A stretch of DNA of 64,000 nucleotides, from contig CAVSWH010000001.1 in NCBI GenBank assembly GCA_963731625.1, forward strand, positions 1,550,001 to 1,614,000. Reading direction: 5' to 3'. The translations under genes were made by a program, and so were the position numbers. Below, one piece after another: positions 6,647 to 14,099 of this stretch (the stretch's first letter is position 1; each line of letters starts with the position of its first letter). The stretch comes from PALSA-555 sp963731625 (GTDB lineage: Bacteria; Actinomycetota; Acidimicrobiia; IMCC26256; PALSA-555). Under the pieces are notes generated by a model, which worked only from the letters and a program-made list of their open reading frames with translations, did not search any database and was not told the origin of the DNA.

Positions 6647-7502
6647 GTGCCGGCCGCGGCGAACCAGGCCCAGGCGGAGCGCTGGGGCGGCGCCGGCGGA
6701 GCCTTCTGGGTTGAGCACCAGGCCGGGTACGACCGCCAGCTCGGCGGCTACGGCGCGGCGATGCTCGCCGCGGCGGACCTGACGGACGGCGACGCCGTGC
6801 TGGACGCGGGCTGCGGGACCGGCACCACCGCCTTGCAGGCGGGGAGGCACGCGGCGCGGGTGCTCGGCATCGACCTGTCGCCGTTGATGATCGCCCGGGC
6901 ACGCGAGCGTGCCGCGACCGCGGCGAACGTGCGATTTGAGGTCGCCGACGCGCAGACCGCGCCGCTCGACCACCACGACGTGGTCATCAGTCGGTTCGGT
7001 CTGATGTTCTTCGACGACCCGTCGGCCGCGTTCGCGAACCTGCGCGGCGCGGTCGGCGCCGCCGGACGCCTCGCGACGGTCTGCTGGCAGGGTGTCGAGC
7101 ACAACGACTGGATGGGCGTGCCGGGCGCGGCGATGGGGCGGGTCGTGCCGGTCGGGAACCTGAGCGAGCCCGGGCAGCCCGGCCCGTTCTCGCTCGCGTT
7201 CGCGCGACCACCTCGCCGCGCTGCTGGACGGTGCGGGCTGGGTCGACGTCGACATCGAGGCGGTGACGATGCCGATCCCCATCGGCGGCGCCTGGACGCT
7301 CGACGACGCGGTCGCGCATCTCGCGGCCAGCTCGCTCGGACGATCGGTGCTCGCCGGCGTCGACGCGCCCACCACGACACGGGCGCTGCACGCAGTGCGG
7401 GACGCGCTGGCGCCGTTCCTCACCGAGGACGGCGTCGTGCTCCCCTCGGCCGCGTGGCTGGTACGCGCCGCGGGTGGTCGCGACGCCCGGCGCCGCCGCT
7501 AA
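6647..7502 (+). pseudogene. Class I SAM-dependent methyltransferase, interrupted by a +1 frameshift
   Basis: The first 185 codons encode a Rossmann methyltransferase: 'VLDAGCGTGTTALQAG' (SAM motif I), 'VLGIDLSPLMIARARERA', 'VISRFGLMFFDDP' and 'ATVCWQGVEHNDW'. At about 7198-7208 the frame is lost. The continuation ('DHLAALLDGAGWVDVDIEAV', then 'IGGAWTLDDAVAHLA') lies in another frame and runs to the TAA ending at 7502. The whole interval is 3n+1 long; removing one base from the GCGCG run restores 284 codons, the normal length for this family. It begins 4 nt after the sod stop, so it is probably co-transcribed. Because several genes here show the same single-base excess, a sequence error is more likely than true inactivation. 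Confidence 0.75.
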
Positions 7503-7746
7503 CCGGCGGCAGCACCGCCACCTCGTCGCCGGCGACGAGCCGCGTCGCGTCGCCGTCGGGCGGGTCGTCGCCGTTCACCCAGACCCGCGCCGTGGACAGC
7601 ACGGCGGCGAACGCCGGGCCGAGCTCGGCACGGAGCGCGGTGAGGAGGTCGTCGAGCCGCTGGGGCTCGGCGCCCAGCTCCGCGACACCCGCGGCGTCGC
7701 GGGCGGCCGCGAAGAGCCGCACCCGGACCGGGCCGCCCCCGCTCAC
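7420..7746 (-). CDS. MoaD/ThiS-family ubiquitin-like sulfur carrier with C-terminal tail
   Basis: Residues 1-85 form a beta-grasp MoaD-like domain: 'VRVRLFAAARDAAG', 'LDDLLTALRAELGPAFAAVLSTARVWVNGDDP', 'TRLVAGDEVAVLPPVSGG'. In sulfur carriers the terminal Gly-Gly is adenylated and converted to a thiocarboxylate for molybdopterin, thiamine or cysteine synthesis. Here no stop follows the Gly-Gly: about 23 further residues, rich in Arg and Pro, extend the protein to 7420 and overlap the 3' end of the convergent methyltransferase gene by 83 nt. Some carriers (CysO, QbsE types) need a JAMM protease to expose Gly-Gly; no such protease is nearby. The GTG start overlaps the preceding small gene as GTGA. 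Confidence 0.75.
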   Translation of the reverse strand: MSGGGPVRVRLFAAARDAAGVAELGAEPQRLDDLLTALRAELGPAFAAVLSTARVWVNGDDPPDGDATRLVAGDEVAVLPPVSGGAGRRDHPRRVPATRPRGARRRPR

Positions 7747-7868
7747 CCGTCGGGCGCGTCCTCGGCACCCTCGATCCGGCGCAGCTCCCGCTCCAGCTCG
7801 GTCAGTTCGGCTTCGGCGCGCTCGAGGGCGGCGAGGTCGTCGTCGGCGTCGTGGGGCTCGCCGTCCAT
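7743..7868 (-). CDS. 41-residue acidic coiled-coil protein
   Basis: A small gene starting ATG at 7868 and overlapping the sulfur-carrier start as GTGA. The product begins MDGEPHDADDD. It continues with a charged heptad-like helix 'LAALERAEAELTELERELRRIEG' in which Leu, Ala and Ile fall at regular spacing, predicting a short coiled coil, and ends in an acidic tail. A TACGCT box lies 6 nt before the ATG, which supports real transcription. No family recognised. By position it belongs with the sulfur-carrier gene and follows the LON-domain gene. Confidence 0.6.
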   Translation of the reverse strand: MDGEPHDADDDLAALERAEAELTELERELRRIEGAEDAPDG

Positions 7869-7874
7869 CGTCGC

Positions 7875-7880
7875 AGCGTA
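7875..7880 (-). promoter_or_regulatory. Putative -10 box (TACGCT) of the 41-residue protein gene
   Basis: A TANNNT box 6 nt upstream of the ATG at 7868, between the LON-domain gene stop and the small gene. Confidence 0.45.
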
Positions 7881-7890
7881 CGCCGGGCGG

Positions 7891-8502
7891 TCAGCCGCGC
7901 AGCCGGAACTCGAGGACGGCGACGTCCTCGCGCAGCTGCGCCTCGAGGTCGGCGAGGCGTCGCCCGGCGTCGTCCAGCTCCAGGAGGCGCTGCGCGTCGA
8001 GCGGGCCGAGCCTGGCGAGCGCGCACGCCTCGAAGGACGCGCGGACCGGGTCGTCGGCGAGCGCGACGTCCACCTCGTCCACGGGCTCGCCGAGCTCGGT
8101 GCGCAGCGCCAGGCTGCGCTGCAGCACCTCGGTCACGCCGGCGAGCTGGTCGCGCGCGTCGGCGTCGGCCCGGTCGGCGAGCGGCTCGACCTCGGCGCGC
8201 GGGTACGGCGCGTCGGGGAGCCACCGGCGCACGCGCACCCGGTGCTCGCCGACCGTGACGAGCACGTAGCGCCCGTCGTCGAGGCGCGCCGCCTGCAGCA
8301 CACGCGCCAGCGTGCCGACGTCGAAGCGCAGGTCGTGACCACCGACCTCGCTGCCCCGCTCGATGAGCACGACACCGAAGCTCGAGTCGCCGGCGAGGCA
8401 GTGCTCCATCATCGTTTGATAGCGGGGCTCGAATACATGGAGCGGGAGCAGCCCGTGCGGGAACAGGACCGTCCCGAGCGGGAACATGGGGAGCTCGTGC
8501 AC
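7891..8502 (-). CDS. LON peptidase substrate-binding domain protein
   Basis: 203 residues consisting of the N-terminal (LON) domain found in Lon protease but without the ATPase or peptidase parts. Family features are 'LPMFPLGTVLFPHGLLPLHVFEPRYQTMMEHCL', 'FGVVLIERGSEVGG', 'GTLARVLQAARLDDGRYVLVTVGEHRVRV' and a helical C-terminus ending 'LEAQLREDVAVLEFRLRG'. Such stand-alone proteins are widespread in actinobacteria and of unknown function. The GTG at 8502 is used because it sits one base after the upstream stop; ATG at 8487 would remove the beginning of the conserved beta strand. Co-transcribed with the SirB1 gene. Confidence 0.85.
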   Translation of the reverse strand: MHELPMFPLGTVLFPHGLLPLHVFEPRYQTMMEHCLAGDSSFGVVLIERGSEVGGHDLRFDVGTLARVLQAARLDDGRYVLVTVGEHRVRVRRWLPDAPYPRAEVEPLADRADADARDQLAGVTEVLQRSLALRTELGEPVDEVDVALADDPVRASFEACALARLGPLDAQRLLELDDAGRRLADLEAQLREDVAVLEFRLRG

Positions 8503-8503
8503 C

Positions 8504-9274
8504 TCAGTTCGCCCGGGCACGCAGCCGGGTCGCGTCGTCTCGTGCGCGGGCCGCGCCCGCGCCGTCCAGCTGATCGGCGACGTCGTCGAGCGCGGCGGCG
8601 GCCTCACGGAAGCGACCGAGGCTGCCGAGCAGCGCCGCGGCGTCCCGGCGCTCGCCGGGCGCGACGCCCGGCACGGCGAGGCGCAGCTGCAGCGCCCAGA
8701 CGGCGTCGGCTGGGGAGCGATCCACGTAGGTGTGCACGAGGTTCGAGAGCATCCGCACGAGGATCGCCCGCGCCCCGACGGGGCGCAGGTACGCGTCACG
8801 CCAGGGCGTGTCGGGCATGAGCCGCTCGAAGCGCGCCCGCGCACCGGCCCGATCGAGGACCGTCCCCTGGTGGAACGGGTCGACGAAGCGACCGTCGTCG
8901 CTGCCCACGAGGAAGTGCGCGGGCATCCCGACGCCGTGGAGCGTCTGCCCCCCGCGCCGCCCGACGTCGAGCATGAGGACGCTGAGGGCGATCGGGATCC
9001 CGAGCCGGCGTCGCAGCACCACGTCGAGGAACGAGTTCGCCGGGTCGGCATAGTCGAGCTCGTTGCCGGCGAAGCCCTGGTCGACGAACAGGTAGCGCGC
9101 CAGCCCCGCGAGGTCGTCGGGCGCGTCGGCCGCGAGCCCCGCGAGGCGCTCGAGCGCGGCGTCCTCGTCGACGTCGTGGTCGTGCGCCGCGATGAGCAGC
9201 GCCGCCTCGGTGAGCGGGATGGCGTCGTCGTCACGATCCCGTACGAGGCGCGCGAACCGCTCGGTCGGGTTCAT
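8504..9274 (-). CDS. SirB1-type transglutaminase-like/TPR protein
   Basis: 256 residues. The N-terminal half matches the SirB1 transglutaminase-like domain: 'LIAAHDHDVDEDAALERLAGLA', 'LARYLFVDQGFAGNELDYADPANSFLDVVLRRRLGIPIALSVLMLDVGRR', 'LHGVGMPAHFLVGSDDGRFVDPFHQGTVL'. The C-terminal third is helical TPR-like ('LVRMLSNLVHTYV...WALQLRLAVPG'). No catalytic Cys is obvious in the usual position, so it is likely non-enzymatic. The function of the family is unknown. The ATG at 9274 is 8 nt from a minus-strand TACCGT box that overlaps the fur -10 box on the other strand. Confidence 0.85.
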   Translation of the reverse strand: MNPTERFARLVRDRDDDAIPLTEAALLIAAHDHDVDEDAALERLAGLAADAPDDLAGLARYLFVDQGFAGNELDYADPANSFLDVVLRRRLGIPIALSVLMLDVGRRGGQTLHGVGMPAHFLVGSDDGRFVDPFHQGTVLDRAGARARFERLMPDTPWRDAYLRPVGARAILVRMLSNLVHTYVDRSPADAVWALQLRLAVPGVAPGERRDAAALLGSLGRFREAAAALDDVADQLDGAGAARARDDATRLRARAN

Positions 9275-9282
9275 CCGGACCG

Positions 9283-9292
9283 ACGGTACACT
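9283..9292. promoter_or_regulatory. Overlapping divergent -10 boxes (SirB1 gene / fur)
   Basis: In ACGGTACACT the plus strand reads TACACT (9287-9292), 7 nt before the fur GTG. The minus strand reads TACCGT (9288-9283), 8 nt before the SirB1 ATG. The two hexamers share the central TA. The 25-bp spacer therefore seems to serve two leaderless transcripts. Confidence 0.5.
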
Positions 9293-9299
9293 CGCCGCC

Positions 9300-9734
9300 G
9301 TGATCGACGACCTACGGGAGACGGTCACGGCGCGATTGCGGCGGGTGCACCAGCGCCTGACACGCAACCGCGCCGCCATCGTCGACGTGCTGGCGTCGTC
9401 CTCCCGCCCGATCACGATCCCCGAGCTGCTCGACGCCGGCGACGGGCTCGCGCAGAGCAGCGTGTACCGCAACCTCGTCGTGCTGGAGCAAGCCGGCGTC
9501 GTGCACCGCATCGTCACGAACGACGAGTTCGCGCGCTTCGAGCTCGCCGAGGATCTCGTCGGGCACCACCACCACCTCATCTGCTCGTCGTGCGGCACCG
9601 TCGAGGACGTGCCGCCGAACGCACGGCTCGAGCAGTCGCTGCGCCACGCCGTCGACCAGATCGCTGCGGCCACCGGGTTCCGGACCGAGGCGCATCGCGT
9701 CGACCTCGTCGGTCGGTGCCGCCGCTGCGCGTGA
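9300..9734 (+). CDS. Fur-family metalloregulator
   Basis: 144-residue ferric-uptake-regulator family repressor. The winged helix includes 'RPITIPELLDAGDGLAQSSVYRNLVVLEQAGVVHRI' (residues 36-71). The dimerisation/metal domain has H89-H92 ('HHHH'), C96 and C99 ('CSSC'), and a second Cys pair C140/C143 near the C-terminus, the usual structural zinc site. Whether it responds to iron, zinc or peroxide cannot be told from sequence alone. The GTG at 9300 is chosen because it follows a -10 box by 7 nt. The gene is divergent from SirB1 and is not next to any metal transporter. Confidence 0.9.
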   Translation: MIDDLRETVTARLRRVHQRLTRNRAAIVDVLASSSRPITIPELLDAGDGLAQSSVYRNLVVLEQAGVVHRIVTNDEFARFELAEDLVGHHHHLICSSCGTVEDVPPNARLEQSLRHAVDQIAAATGFRTEAHRVDLVGRCRRCA

Positions 9735-9781
9735 GGGCGGCCACCGCCGGGCGTGATGCCGGGGGCGCAGGGGGGCGTCGG

Positions 9782-9787
9782 TAGGGT
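9782..9787 (+). promoter_or_regulatory. Putative -10 box (TAGGGT) of the ECF sigma gene
   Basis: A TANNNT box 8 nt upstream of the GTG at 9796, fitting leaderless transcription. Confidence 0.45.
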
Positions 9788-9795
9788 CGCGTGCG

Positions 9796-10317
9796 GTGGA
9801 CGACCTCACCGGGCTCCTGCTCGCGGCCGGCGACGGTGACCGGTCGGCGCTGCGGGCCTTCGTCGAGCGCACCCAGGGCGAGGTGTGGCGCTTCGTCGCC
9901 CACCAGGTGGGCTCGAACGACGCCGACGACGTCACCCAGGACGTGTACGTGCGGGCGTGGCGGGCCATGCCGGCCTTCCGTCGGGAGGCGTCGGCCCGCA
10001 CCTGGCTGCTCGCCATCGCCCGGCGGGCCTGCGTGGACGCGCTGCGCCGCCGGGGACGGCGCGCCCGGCTCGGGGCCCGGCTCGCGGGCACGGCGCTCGC
10101 CGACGCGCCCGACCCGGCCGCCGGCCAGGCCCTCGACGCGCTCGTCGGCCAGCTCGAGCGCGGCCGTCGGGAGGCGTTCGTGCTCACGCAGCTGCTGGGC
10201 TGCTCGTACGAGGAGACGGCGGCGGTGTGCGGCGTGCCCGTCGGCACCGTCCGGTCGCGCGTCGCGCGGGCCCGCGCCGACCTGATCGGGGCGCTCGCCG
10301 ACGAAGCCGCGAGCTGA
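9796..10317 (+). CDS. ECF-type RNA polymerase sigma factor
   Basis: 173 residues with the two ECF domains. Sigma2 includes 'GEVWRFVAHQVGSNDADDVTQDVYVRAWRAMPAFRREASARTWLLAIARRACVDALRR' (residues 30-87). Sigma4 includes 'EAFVLTQLLGCSYEETAAVCGVPVGTVRSRVARARADL' (residues 125-162). It directs RNA polymerase to a small regulon. The next gene overlaps by one base (TGATG) and encodes an exported membrane protein, not a recognisable zinc-binding anti-sigma factor, so control may lie in that partner or in transcription of the sigma gene. The ECF subgroup was not assigned. Confidence 0.9.
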   Translation: MDDLTGLLLAAGDGDRSALRAFVERTQGEVWRFVAHQVGSNDADDVTQDVYVRAWRAMPAFRREASARTWLLAIARRACVDALRRRGRRARLGARLAGTALADAPDPAAGQALDALVGQLERGRREAFVLTQLLGCSYEETAAVCGVPVGTVRSRVARARADLIGALADEAAS

Positions 10318-11381
10318 TGCGGCTCCGCCACCTGCTGCTCGTCGTCGCGCTCGGGCTCACGACCGTCGTCGTCTCGCCCGACCCGGCCGGCGCGCACGGC
10401 GTCGCGGGCATCCAGCCGAGCAACTACCAGACGCGCGTCCTGCGGATCGCGCCCGCCGTCGCCGGGCTGACCGTGAAGGTCGACGACCTCGGCAACAAGC
10501 TCGAGGTCGACAACGGGACAGGTCGCGAGATCACCGTGCTCGGCTACGACAACGAGCCGTATCTGATGGTCGGGCCGCTCGGCGTGTACCAGAACGCCCG
10601 CTCGCCGGCCGTGTACCTGAACCGCACCCGTACCGGCACCACGCCGGTCCCCAAGTCGGCGGACGCCGCGGCGCCGCCCGAGTGGCAGCGGATCGGCAGC
10701 GGCACGGTGGTGCGCTGGCACGACCACCGCGCGCACTGGCTCGGCGCGGGCGACCCGCCCGAGGTGCAGGCCAACCCCGGCGCGTTCCACGAGGTCCTGC
10801 ACTGGACGGTGTCGCTCGTCCGCGACGGCACCCCGATCGCGGTGCACGGTGACGTCGTCTGGGTGCCGGGGCCGTCGGGGTGGCCGTGGGCCGCGCTCGC
10901 GCTCGCGTTCGCGCTGCTGATCCTGGTCCTGGCCGCGACGCGCCTGGCGCGACCGGCGGTCGCCGTCGCGCTCGGGGCGATGATCGTCGGCGAGTCGGCA
11001 CACGTGTTCGGCGTGTGGGCCGGCACCACGGTCGGCGGCGCCACGAAGCTCGCGGCGAGCGCCTACGCGCTCGGCGGGATGGCCGTCGGCGTGCTCGCGC
11101 TGATCTGGGTGGTGCGTCGCGGCGTGTCCGCGGCGGCGCCGCTCCTGCTCCTCGCCGGCCTGTTCCTCGCGCTCGCGGGTGGGCTCGCCGACGTGACGGT
11201 CCTCTACCGGTCACAGCTGCCGACGACGCTGCCGTACACGTGGGCCCGCTTCGAGGTCGCGATGGTCATCGGGTTGGGGATCGGCGTGGCCGCGATCGGC
11301 GGCTGGCGCCTGCGCGCCACCCCCCGTCGCGTCCCGGCGTCCCGGCCGGCTCGCACCCCGGTCGGGGCCGCGACCCGCTGA
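10317..11381 (+). CDS. Exported membrane protein coupled to the ECF sigma factor
   Basis: 354 residues. A signal peptide (residues 1-28, ending 'PDPAGAHG') is followed by an extracytoplasmic beta-rich domain of about 150 residues ('GLTVKVDDLGNKLEVDNGTGREITVLGYDNEPYLMVGPLGVYQNARSPAVYLNRT'). That domain ends with a His-rich 'VRWHDHRAHWLG' and 'VHGDVVWVPGP'. Five or so transmembrane helices follow ('WPWAALALAFALLILVLAA' onward), then a basic tail. The fold is seen in many actinobacteria but I know no function. The His cluster could bind a metal. Coupling to the sigma gene by TGATG suggests it is the sensor or main product of that regulon, an inference from position only. Confidence 0.75.
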   Translation: MRLRHLLLVVALGLTTVVVSPDPAGAHGVAGIQPSNYQTRVLRIAPAVAGLTVKVDDLGNKLEVDNGTGREITVLGYDNEPYLMVGPLGVYQNARSPAVYLNRTRTGTTPVPKSADAAAPPEWQRIGSGTVVRWHDHRAHWLGAGDPPEVQANPGAFHEVLHWTVSLVRDGTPIAVHGDVVWVPGPSGWPWAALALAFALLILVLAATRLARPAVAVALGAMIVGESAHVFGVWAGTTVGGATKLAASAYALGGMAVGVLALIWVVRRGVSAAAPLLLLAGLFLALAGGLADVTVLYRSQLPTTLPYTWARFEVAMVIGLGIGVAAIGGWRLRATPRRVPASRPARTPVGAATR

Positions 11382-11412
11382 CGCGCCGGGGACCGACCCG
11401 ACGCACCGGGGT

Positions 11413-11418
11413 TAGGGT
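11413..11418 (+). promoter_or_regulatory. Putative -10 box (TAGGGT) of the SDR gene
   Basis: A TANNNT box 8 nt upstream of the GTG at 11427; identical in sequence and spacing to the box before the ECF sigma gene. Confidence 0.45.
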
Positions 11419-11426
11419 GCCCGCCC

Positions 11427-12197
11427 GTGCGCCTCGCGGGAGAGATCGCCCTGGTGACCGGGTCGACCGCCGGCATCGGCGAGGCGATCGCGCTCGAGTT
11501 CGCGGCCCAGGGGGCGCGCGTCGCGGTGCACGGGCGGGACACCGGGCGCGGCCAGGCAGTCGTGGACCGCATCACCGCGGCGGGCGGCGAGGCGTGCTTC
11601 GTCCCCGGTGACCTCGGCGTGGAGACGACGAGCCGGGACCTCATCGCGGCGACCGTGGCACGCTTCGGCGGGCTCACGGTGCTCGTGAACAACGCGGTCG
11701 CCACCACGGGCACCTACGACGCGGCCGTCGGCGACCTCACGACGGAGGGCTGGGAGCGGGCCGTGCGGGTGAACCTCACCGCGCCGATGTGGCTGTGTCG
11801 CGACGCGATCCCGCACATGCTGGCGGCGGGGCACGGGTCGATCGTCAACGTCTCGTCGCGGCAGGCCGAGCGGCCCAGCCGTGGGCTCGCGGCGTACGCG
11901 GTGAGCAAGGGCGGGCTGAACGCGCTCACCCGGGCGGTCGCCGTCGACTACGCCGCCGACGGGATCCGCTGCAACACGATCAGCCCGGGCTATGTGCTGA
12001 ACACCCGACGCGACGCCGAGCTCGCCCCCGAGCGCCGCCAGCGGCTCGAGGCGATGCACCTGACCCGCCTGGGGGAGGCCCGCGACGTCGCCTACGCCGC
12101 CGTGTACCTCGCGAGCCGCGAGTCGGAGCTGCTCACCGGGATCAACCTGCAGCTGGACGGGGGGAGCAGCGTCGTGCGCGCCGCGTCGCTCGGATGA
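11427..12197 (+). CDS. Short-chain dehydrogenase/reductase
   Basis: 256-residue classical SDR. NAD(P) motif 'ALVTGSTAGIGEAIALEF' (residues 8-25, TGxxxGIG), 'NNAVAT' in place of NNAG, and Ser-Tyr-Lys catalytic residues in 'IVNVSSRQAER' and 'YAVSKGGLNAL'. C-terminal 'AVYLASRESELLTGINLQLDGG' is typical. The substrate is not predictable. It is followed at 17 nt by a sugar-isomerase-like gene on the same strand, so the two may act on a related polyol, sugar or keto acid. Confidence 0.9.
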   Translation: MRLAGEIALVTGSTAGIGEAIALEFAAQGARVAVHGRDTGRGQAVVDRITAAGGEACFVPGDLGVETTSRDLIAATVARFGGLTVLVNNAVATTGTYDAAVGDLTTEGWERAVRVNLTAPMWLCRDAIPHMLAAGHGSIVNVSSRQAERPSRGLAAYAVSKGGLNALTRAVAVDYAADGIRCNTISPGYVLNTRRDAELAPERRQRLEAMHLTRLGEARDVAYAAVYLASRESELLTGINLQLDGGSSVVRAASLG

Positions 12198-12213
12198 GCG
12201 GTCGGACGGCGCG

Positions 12214-13023
12214 GTGATGCACCCGCGGGTCTCGCTCAGCGCGATCTCGACCTTCCGGTGGTCCCTCGACGAGGACCTCGCGTTCTACCGGTCGGCGGGC
12301 GTCACCGCGATCGGGGCGTCGCTCGCCAAGCTCGAGGCGGCGGGCCTCGAGGACGGGGCGCGCCGGCTGCGCGACGCCGGGGTGCGCGTCACGAACCTCA
12401 TCGGCATCGGCCCGTTCGTGCTGTCGGACCCGTCCCGCTGGGCGCCCCAGCGCGACCGGGTGCGCCGCGCGCTCGACGCGGCCGCGGCGGTCGGCGCCGA
12501 GTGCCTGATCCTGACGACCGGTCCCGCGGGCCAGCTCCCGTGGGAGGAGGCAGCCGACGCGCTCGCTGACGCGCTCGCGCCACTGCTCGACGACGCACGC
12601 GGCCGGGGGATCCCCTTCGGGCTCGAGCACACGAACTCGCTGCGGGTCGACGTCGGCTTCGTCCACACGCTGTCGGACGTCGTCGACCTGGCCCGCCGGC
12701 TGGACATCGGCGTGTGCGTCGAGCTGAACGCCTGCTGGGCCGAGCGCGGCCTGGGCGCGACGTTCCGCGACAGCGTCGACGTGTTCCGGATCGTCCAGGT
12801 GAGCGACTACGCGGTCGGGACGCTCTCGACGCCGAACCGGCTCGTGCCCGGCGACGGCGACATCCCCCTCGAGCGGCTGCTCGGCCAGCTCCTCACCGCC
12901 GGGTACGGCGGCTGCTTCGACCTCGAGCTCATCGGGCCGCGCATCGACGAGGAGGGCTACGCCTCCGCATCGCGGCGCGCGATCGAGCGACTCGGGACGA
13001 TGCTCGACACGCTCGGCGCCTGA
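12214..13023 (+). CDS. Sugar phosphate isomerase/epimerase-like TIM-barrel protein
   Basis: 269 residues of the xylose-isomerase-like TIM-barrel superfamily. Visible are the N-terminal 'VSLSAISTFRWSLDEDLAFYRSAGVTAIGASLAKLE', 'ECLILTTGPAG', the metal-ligand Glu in 'IPFGLEHTNSLR', 'GVCVELNACWAE', 'RIVQVSDYAVG' and 'GGCFDLELIGPRI'. The pattern of Glu/Asp/His ligands at strand ends is conserved. The exact reaction is unknown; inosose isomerases and related dehydratases share the fold. GTG at 12214 and ATG at 12217 are equally possible starts. Probably an operon with the SDR upstream. Confidence 0.8.
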   Translation: MMHPRVSLSAISTFRWSLDEDLAFYRSAGVTAIGASLAKLEAAGLEDGARRLRDAGVRVTNLIGIGPFVLSDPSRWAPQRDRVRRALDAAAAVGAECLILTTGPAGQLPWEEAADALADALAPLLDDARGRGIPFGLEHTNSLRVDVGFVHTLSDVVDLARRLDIGVCVELNACWAERGLGATFRDSVDVFRIVQVSDYAVGTLSTPNRLVPGDGDIPLERLLGQLLTAGYGGCFDLELIGPRIDEEGYASASRRAIERLGTMLDTLGA

Positions 13024-13053
13024 CGCGGACGCGCCCGGCGAGCGCCAGGCGCC
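13015..13053. terminator. Possible bidirectional terminator stem
   Basis: GGCGCCTG (13015-13022) and CAGGCGCC (13046-13053) can pair around a 23-nt loop exactly between two convergent stop codons. No T-tract is present, so intrinsic termination is uncertain. Confidence 0.3.
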
Positions 13054-14099
13054 TACTCCAGAAACACCGGCCCGAGGTGGAACGGGGCGCGGCCCAGGAC
13101 GCGGTCCTCCCCGCCGGGCCAGGTGGTGAGGCGCAGCTCGGGCTCCACGGCGGTGAACGACCGGGGCTCGAGGCGCAGCCAGGCGAGCGGCGCGTCGTCG
13201 GTGGCGCGGTCGCCCGCTGTCTCGAGCACGGCGCCGAGCGCGGCGATCGTGTCGGCGTCGCAGTACTGCAAGACGATCGAGTGCTGGACGACGGTCACGC
13301 ACCCCGGCGTCGGGTCGGCGAGCTGCTCGGGCAGCCAGGCGAGGAAGTCGGCTCGCTCGACCGTGGCGGGGACCCGGGCGGCGACCTCGAGCGCGGCGCG
13401 GAGCAGCGCGAGCCGGTCGCCCTGGTCGGGCCACGTGTAGCCGAGCAGCGCGAGGCGCCCCTCCTCGCTCGTCGGGTCGATCGGGGTGCGGTCACAGCCC
13501 GCGCGCGACTCGACGGCGAGCGGCGCGTCGAAGCGCGGGCGGCCGCCCTCCCAGCAGTCGACGAAGCGGACGGGTGACGCGGGGTCCCCGACGCCCATGC
13601 CGTCGGCCTCGTACCAGAACCGGTCGAGGCGGAGGTTCAGGCCGGCGCTCGCGCCGATCTCGAGGAGGCGGACGGGCAGGCGGGTCGCCGCGGTGACGAG
13701 GAGCATCCCGACGACGAGCGCGGCGGCGCGGCCGACCTCGTTCGTCTGGGGCGGCCGCGCGAGCCAGGGGACGAGCTCGTCGCGCCGGTCGGTGAGCAGG
13801 GCGCGCAGCGCCGGCCACGCGGCCGCGGCGTCCCCGTCCCCGCCGCACGACGGGTAGCGGGCGGCGAGCTCGGGCGCGTCGCCGCGCAGCGCGAGGCGGT
13901 GCACCGCGCCGAGGAGGCGCAGCTGGGGTACGAACCCGGGCGGGTCGTCGGCCGTGTCGCCGAGCAGGTCCCACGTCGGGCCGCCGGCCGCGACGTCGTC
14001 GGCCATGCGCTCGAGCAGCACCGCGTAGAGCGGCGAGCGCCCGGCGCAGTAGCCGGACATGCCGCGCAGGCGCCCGGCGATCACCTCGGCGGCGGTCAC
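13053..14099 (-). CDS. DUF2332 domain-containing protein
   Basis: 348 residues matching the actinobacterial/proteobacterial DUF2332 family. Seen are 'SPLYAVLLERMADDVAAGG', 'FVPQLRLLGAVHRLALRGDAPELAARYPS', 'TNEVGRAAAL', 'LLEIGASAGLNLRLDRFWYE', 'RAGCDRTPIDPTSEEGRLALLGYTWPDQGDRLALLRAALEVA' and 'VTVVQHSIVLQYC'. 'LLEIGASAGLNL' resembles a SAM-binding motif I, so a methyltransferase-like fold is plausible, but no activity is established to my knowledge. The GTG at 14099 overlaps the stop of the thioesterase gene as GTGA, giving a three-gene unit SDR-thioesterase-DUF2332. Confidence 0.85.
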   Translation of the reverse strand: MTAAEVIAGRLRGMSGYCAGRSPLYAVLLERMADDVAAGGPTWDLLGDTADDPPGFVPQLRLLGAVHRLALRGDAPELAARYPSCGGDGDAAAAWPALRALLTDRRDELVPWLARPPQTNEVGRAAALVVGMLLVTAATRLPVRLLEIGASAGLNLRLDRFWYEADGMGVGDPASPVRFVDCWEGGRPRFDAPLAVESRAGCDRTPIDPTSEEGRLALLGYTWPDQGDRLALLRAALEVAARVPATVERADFLAWLPEQLADPTPGCVTVVQHSIVLQYCDADTIAALGAVLETAGDRATDDAPLAWLRLEPRSFTAVEPELRLTTWPGGEDRVLGRAPFHLGPVFLE

